Positions 60,254-64,000 of a DNA stretch of 64,000 nt are shown here, in pieces. A program made the translations under genes and the position numbers. The notes beneath the pieces were generated by a model. That model was not told the origin of the DNA. It saw only the letters and a list, made by a program, of their open reading frames with translations, and made no database searches. This DNA is from Cognatishimia activa (GTDB lineage Bacteria; Pseudomonadota; Alphaproteobacteria; Rhodobacterales; Rhodobacteraceae), in NCBI RefSeq assembly GCF_017798205.1, contig NZ_CP060010.1, positions 2,356,001 through 2,420,000 of the forward strand, given 5' to 3'. Within the stretch, counting starts at the first letter, position 1; the number at the start of each line of letters is the position of its first letter.

Positions 60254-60285
60254 GAAGACCCCGGAGTGTGAGTTCTGGGGTCTTC
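60254..60285 (+). terminator. Hairpin between soxA and soxB
   Basis: Perfect 9-bp stem GAAGACCCC / GGGGTCTTC with a 14-nt loop, 4 bp after the soxA stop. No T-tract, so it may stabilise the soxXYZA messenger or attenuate read-through rather than end the transcript completely. Confidence 0.6.
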
Positions 60286-60298
60286 ATGCGTTATACAT

Positions 60299-60314
60299 AT
60301 TAACGAATTCGAAT
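60299..60314. promoter_or_regulatory. Candidate SoxR box before soxB
   Basis: ATTA-ACGAATTC-GAAT, one mismatch from ATTC-N8-GAAT, embedded in the longer inverted repeat CATATT ... AATATG (60297-60318). It lies 17 bp before the soxB ATG, immediately after the soxA-soxB hairpin, which suggests that soxBCD has its own regulated promoter. Confidence 0.5.
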
Positions 60315-60331
60315 ATGAGAAAGAAAAGTCA

Positions 60332-62029
60332 ATGATCTCACGTCGAGATTTTCTGCAAGTCAGCATGGCGGCCTCAGCGCTTCTTGGGGCATCGGGGTTT
60401 GGAAACTGGGCACGACTGGCGGCCCAGCAAAAGCTCACGCAAGATCAACTGTTGAATTTTGACACCTATGGAAATGTGTCGCTGATCCATGTGACAGACA
60501 TCCATGGGCAACTTAAGCCGATCTATTTCCGCGAACCGTCCATCAACATTGGTGTCGGTTCTAACAAAGGTGCAGTACCGCATGTAACGGGGGCAGACTT
60601 TCGCAAGCTCTATGGCATCAATGACGGAAGCCCGAGCCACTATGCCCTAAGTTCCGGTGACTTTGCAGCTTTGGCAGAGGGGTACGGACGCGTCGGCGGT
60701 CTGGATCGCGTCGCGACGGTCATAAACGCAATTCGCGCGGATCGGCCGGATGCGATCCTGCTCGATGGCGGTGACACGTGGCACGGCTCCTATACGACCT
60801 ATCACACCCAGGGTCAGGACATGGTCAACGTCATGAACGCGCTCAAACCTGATGCGATGACGTTCCACTGGGAATTCACCCTTGGCAGCGACCGGGTCAA
60901 CGAGATCGTCGAAAGCTTGCCGTTTGCAGCGCTTGGCCAGAATATTTTTGATGCAGAATGGGACGAGCCGACGGAACTCTTCCCGCCTTACAAAATGTTT
61001 GAGCGTGGCGGCACAAAAATCGCCGTTATCGGGCAGGCTTTCCCATACATGCCGATCGCCAATCCGCGGTGGATGTTCCCCGAGTACTCATTTGGGATTC
61101 GCGATGAAAACATGGCGGCTATGGTGGACGAAGTGCGTTCCATGGGCGCGGAATGTGTGGTCGTGCTCAGCCACAACGGCTTTGACGTTGATAAAAAAAT
61201 GGCCAGCGTTGTGCCAGGGATTGATGTGATCTTGTCAGGTCACACGCATGATGCGCTGCCAGAACCGGTTTTGGTTGGTAAGACGATCATCGTACCCTCA
61301 GGGTCGAATGGTAAGTTCGTGAGCCGCGTTGATCTGGACATTCGCGATGGGCAGATGATGGGCTATCGCACCAAGCTCATTCCAATTTTCTCGGACGTTA
61401 TTGCGCCAGATCCAGAAGTTTCCGCCCTGATTGATGCACAGCGCGCGCCATATGAGGCGGCGATGGGTGAAGTGATCGGCAAGACTGATAGCACGCTCTA
61501 CCGTCGCGGCAACTTCAATGGCACGTGGGACGATGTGATTTGCGATGCGCTGATCAGCGAACGCGATGCCGAGATTGCTCTGAGCCCAGGGGTGCGTTGG
61601 GGGCCAAGCCTTATCGCGGGTCAGGATATTACCCGCGAGGACATCTGGGGCGTGACCTCAATGACATATGGCGAGGCCTATCGCACTGAAATGACAGGCG
61701 AATTCCTGAAGGTTGTGCTCGAAGACGTCGCCGATAACATCTTTAACCCAGACCCATATTACCAGCAGGGTGGGGATATGGTGCGCACGGGTGGCCTCGG
61801 CTACCGCGTCGACGTGAGCAAGCCTCAAGGTGAGCGTATTTCTAACATGACGCTCTTGTCGACTGGCGAGCAGATTGACCCTTCAAAATCCTATGTCGTG
61901 GCCGGTTGGGCCAGCGTGAATGAAGGCACCGAAGGCCCTCAGATTTGGGATGTGGTTGAAAGCCACATTCGCAAGCTGGGTACGGTCACGGTGCAAGACA
62001 ACAACAGCGTCGACGTTGTCGGCATTTAA
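60332..62029 (+). CDS. soxB: Thiosulfohydrolase SoxB
   Basis: 565 residues; removes sulfate from the SoxY-bound intermediate using two manganese ions. Twin-arginine signal ISRRDFLQVSMAAS. Metal ligands are in HVTDIHGQLKP near residue 50, LDGGDTWHGS near residue 144, LSHNGFDVDKK near residue 282 and LSGHTHDALPEP near residue 305. The C-terminal 5'-nucleotidase-like domain follows. First gene of soxBCD, after the hairpin. Confidence 0.96.
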   Translation: MISRRDFLQVSMAASALLGASGFGNWARLAAQQKLTQDQLLNFDTYGNVSLIHVTDIHGQLKPIYFREPSINIGVGSNKGAVPHVTGADFRKLYGINDGSPSHYALSSGDFAALAEGYGRVGGLDRVATVINAIRADRPDAILLDGGDTWHGSYTTYHTQGQDMVNVMNALKPDAMTFHWEFTLGSDRVNEIVESLPFAALGQNIFDAEWDEPTELFPPYKMFERGGTKIAVIGQAFPYMPIANPRWMFPEYSFGIRDENMAAMVDEVRSMGAECVVVLSHNGFDVDKKMASVVPGIDVILSGHTHDALPEPVLVGKTIIVPSGSNGKFVSRVDLDIRDGQMMGYRTKLIPIFSDVIAPDPEVSALIDAQRAPYEAAMGEVIGKTDSTLYRRGNFNGTWDDVICDALISERDAEIALSPGVRWGPSLIAGQDITREDIWGVTSMTYGEAYRTEMTGEFLKVVLEDVADNIFNPDPYYQQGGDMVRTGGLGYRVDVSKPQGERISNMTLLSTGEQIDPSKSYVVAGWASVNEGTEGPQIWDVVESHIRKLGTVTVQDNNSVDVVGI

Positions 62030-62050
62030 TCCTCGGAGACTTTGAGACGA

Positions 62051-63313
62051 ATGAACAAGCTGTCAAAGCCATCCCGCCGGGCCTTCCTAAGGGGAAGCGC
62101 CGCTGCCGCCGCCGGCACCGTTGCTGGCGCTGCCGGGGCGCAGACGCCAGATCCTTTGATCACCGAATTGCAGGACTGGGCGTCGTACACCGGTGCAGGG
62201 GTTGATGAAACGCCCTATGGCATGCCGATCCAATATGAATCCCATGTCGTGCGTCGCAATGTGGAATGGCTCACAGCCTCGCCCATTTCCTCGATCAACT
62301 TTACGCCGATCCATGCTCTGGATGGAACGATTACACCACAAGGCTGTGCCTTTGAGCGTCATCACTCGGGCGCCATTGAGCTGCGTAAAGAAGACTATCG
62401 CCTGATGATCAATGGCTTGGTCGATCGACCCTTGGTGTTCACCTACGAAGATATCGAGCGTTTCCCGCGTGAAAACCACGTATACTTCTGCGAATGCGCG
62501 GCCAACACAGGGATGGAATGGGCTGGAGCTCAGTTGAATGGGGCTCAGTTCACCCATGGTATGATCCACAATATGGAATACACCGGCGTGCCTTTGCGGA
62601 CATTGCTGCAAGAGGCGGGTGCAGACATATCGTCTGATAAATGGGTTTATGTTGAAGGTGCGGATGCATCTTCCAATGGCCGTTCGATCCCAATGGAAAA
62701 GGCGCTTGATGACGTTCTCGTCGCGTTCAAGGCCAATGGCGAAGCGCTGCGGATGGAGCACGGTTATCCAGTGCGCCTTGTTGTGCCTGGCTGGGAAGGC
62801 AACATGTGGGTGAAATGGCTGCGTCGAATAGAGGTCGTTGATACCGCTGTCGAAAGTCGCGAAGAAACCTCCAAATACACGGACGTCTATGAGGACGGTA
62901 CCGCTCGCAAGTGGACCTGGGTCATGGATGCGAAATCTGTGATTACCTCTCCCAGCCCACAGATGCCCATCACACATGGCACAGGCCCGCTTGTGATTTC
63001 CGGTCTTGCTTGGTCAGGTCACGGCCAGATTACACGCGTCGATGTTTCCAAAGATGGCGGGATCACCTGGGAAACCGCGCGTCTTGGCAAACAGGGCGAC
63101 ACAAAAGCGCTGACACGGTTCTATCTGGACACCGAATGGGATGGCGCGCCGATGCTTCTGCAATCCCGCGCGATGGATGAAACCGGCTATGTGCAACCCA
63201 CGAAAGATCAACTGCGCGAGCAGCGCGGCGAAAACGCCGTTTATCACAACAACTGTATCCAGACTTGGTACGTCAACGTAGAAGGGGTGGCCGAGAATGT
63301 CGAAGTCTCTTAA
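62051..63313 (+). CDS. soxC: Sulfane dehydrogenase molybdenum subunit SoxC
   Basis: 420 residues from ATG 62051 (TTG 62042 is less likely). Twin-arginine signal SRRAFLRGSAAAAAG. Sulfite-oxidase-fold protein: the molybdenum-binding cysteine is in HVYFCECAANTGMEW near residue 149, and GYPVRLVVPGWEGNMWVKWL near residue 240 is typical. The C-terminal Mo-co dimerisation domain starts near residue 285. It oxidises the sulfane sulfur left on SoxY with SoxD. It overlaps soxD by 17 bp. Confidence 0.95.
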   Translation: MNKLSKPSRRAFLRGSAAAAAGTVAGAAGAQTPDPLITELQDWASYTGAGVDETPYGMPIQYESHVVRRNVEWLTASPISSINFTPIHALDGTITPQGCAFERHHSGAIELRKEDYRLMINGLVDRPLVFTYEDIERFPRENHVYFCECAANTGMEWAGAQLNGAQFTHGMIHNMEYTGVPLRTLLQEAGADISSDKWVYVEGADASSNGRSIPMEKALDDVLVAFKANGEALRMEHGYPVRLVVPGWEGNMWVKWLRRIEVVDTAVESREETSKYTDVYEDGTARKWTWVMDAKSVITSPSPQMPITHGTGPLVISGLAWSGHGQITRVDVSKDGGITWETARLGKQGDTKALTRFYLDTEWDGAPMLLQSRAMDETGYVQPTKDQLREQRGENAVYHNNCIQTWYVNVEGVAENVEVS

Positions 63314-64000
63314 TCAGATTTATCTGCCGGCCTTTGGTGGGATCTCATTGGTCATCGCCGTGGCGTTGGTCATGTCAAACCGCGAATATGCCGACGACCG
63401 CATGTCGATGCTGGAAGGCAGAATTGCGCAGGTCGATGCGCAAGCCGCAGAGTCCAAACAACTTGCGTCTTCGTTGGCCCTCGAACTCGAAGCCGCCAAA
63501 GCTGAAGCGGCCATGATGACTGCAACTCTGACCGCACCAGCGCCTGTTTCTGAGGGCACATTTGGTCTTGGACGCGCAGCGCTGGCCGAAGAAATTGCCG
63601 CATGGGACGTGGATGTCTTGCCAGACGGTCGCGGGCTCCCTGCTGGACAGGGTGACGTTTGGACCGGCGAGGAAGTTTTTGCCGACCGTTGCGGGTCTTG
63701 CCATGGTGATTTCGCTGAGGGTGTAGACAATTGGCCGGTTCTGGCAGGGGGCTTTGACACGCTCGCCGACGAAGACCCAGTCAAAACTGTCGGTTCCTAT
63801 TGGCCACATCTTTCGACTGCCTGGGACTATATCAACCGCTCTATGCCCTTTGGGGAAGCGGGCACGCTGACCGCCGATGAGACCTACGCGATTGTGGCTT
63901 ACATCCTATATTCCAACGACTTGGTGGATGACGACTTCGTTCTTTCAAACGAAAATTTCTCGGATTTCGACATGTACAACGCCAAGGGCTTTGTGATCGA
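63297..64000 (+). CDS. soxD: Sulfane dehydrogenase cytochrome subunit SoxD, partial
   Basis: The first 234 residues are visible; the gene continues beyond the right edge. It begins inside soxC (17-bp overlap). An N-terminal signal/anchor (LPAFGGISLVIAVALVMS) is followed by an Ala/Glu-rich coiled stretch (about 40-80) and a c-type heme site FADRCGSCHGDF near residue 131. SoxD takes electrons from SoxC and passes them on. Having soxCD means thiosulfate should be oxidised fully to sulfate without sulfur globules. Confidence 0.95.
   Translation, partial: MSKSLNQIYLPAFGGISLVIAVALVMSNREYADDRMSMLEGRIAQVDAQAAESKQLASSLALELEAAKAEAAMMTATLTAPAPVSEGTFGLGRAALAEEIAAWDVDVLPDGRGLPAGQGDVWTGEEVFADRCGSCHGDFAEGVDNWPVLAGGFDTLADEDPVKTVGSYWPHLSTAWDYINRSMPFGEAGTLTADETYAIVAYILYSNDLVDDDFVLSNENFSDFDMYNAKGFVI

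Noticed and set aside
1-64000. CRISPR array, prophage or toxin-antitoxin module
   Set aside because: No regularly spaced repeats, phage structural genes or paired toxin/antitoxin frames were seen in the window.

Overview
The window reads as chromosome of a Rhodobacterales (Roseobacter-group-like) alphaproteobacterium. The basis is protein-level similarity to that group, GC-rich codon use, a complete sox cluster in Paracoccus-like order, a full C-P lyase locus, and tightly overlapping operons. No self-transmissible element, CRISPR array or intact insertion sequence was seen. Family names rest on recognised motifs and gene order, not on database searches.

Layout. 1-4169 (minus strand): an acetate module of acs, adk, and a DUF4212 small subunit plus a sodium/solute symporter large subunit that runs off the left edge. 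4581-9061: a small exported protein, acnB with a terminator, and an FMN riboswitch in front of a type II lumazine synthase. 9058-15358: a kynurenine (tryptophan breakdown) locus with a MarR regulator, formamidase-like hydrolase, tryptophan dioxygenase and kynureninase, trailed by a cupin, a stand-alone Lrp ligand-binding domain, an FAD oxidase and a crotonase-fold protein. 15362-29007: a xylo-oligosaccharide or arabinoside uptake and oxidative pentose (Weimberg-type) locus, divergently organised around a 760-bp spacer that can form many hairpins. 29249-41905: an orphan NodB-type deacetylase, then phosphonate transport (phnC, D, E1, E2), an acetyltransferase, phnF, and the C-P lyase genes phnGHIJKLNM. 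41965-44480: 5-oxoprolinase pxpBCA. 44477-49837 (minus strand): a housekeeping operon of SPOR lipoprotein, D-Ala-D-Ala carboxypeptidase, tmk, holB, tatD and a PhnP-like hydrolase.

A tRNA-Ser(UGA) at 50045-50134 and a low-GC scar with decayed coding sequence precede a sulfur island. This island holds a Crp/Fnr regulator, a persulfide-dioxygenase-like enzyme, a DUF442 phosphatase-like protein, SulP, YeeE/TsuA, and then soxR-soxS facing soxVWXYZABC and a partial soxD. Candidate SoxR (BigR/SqrR-type) boxes occur before soxS/soxV, soxX and soxB.

Together the genes describe a marine-type generalist able to use acetate, tryptophan, plant or algal pentose oligomers, phosphonates as a phosphorus source, and reduced sulfur as an electron donor. 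The most notable unexplained elements are the hairpin-dense leader before the pentose transporter, a 29-codon ORF coupled to the persulfide dioxygenase gene, and a shared operator pattern in the sox locus.
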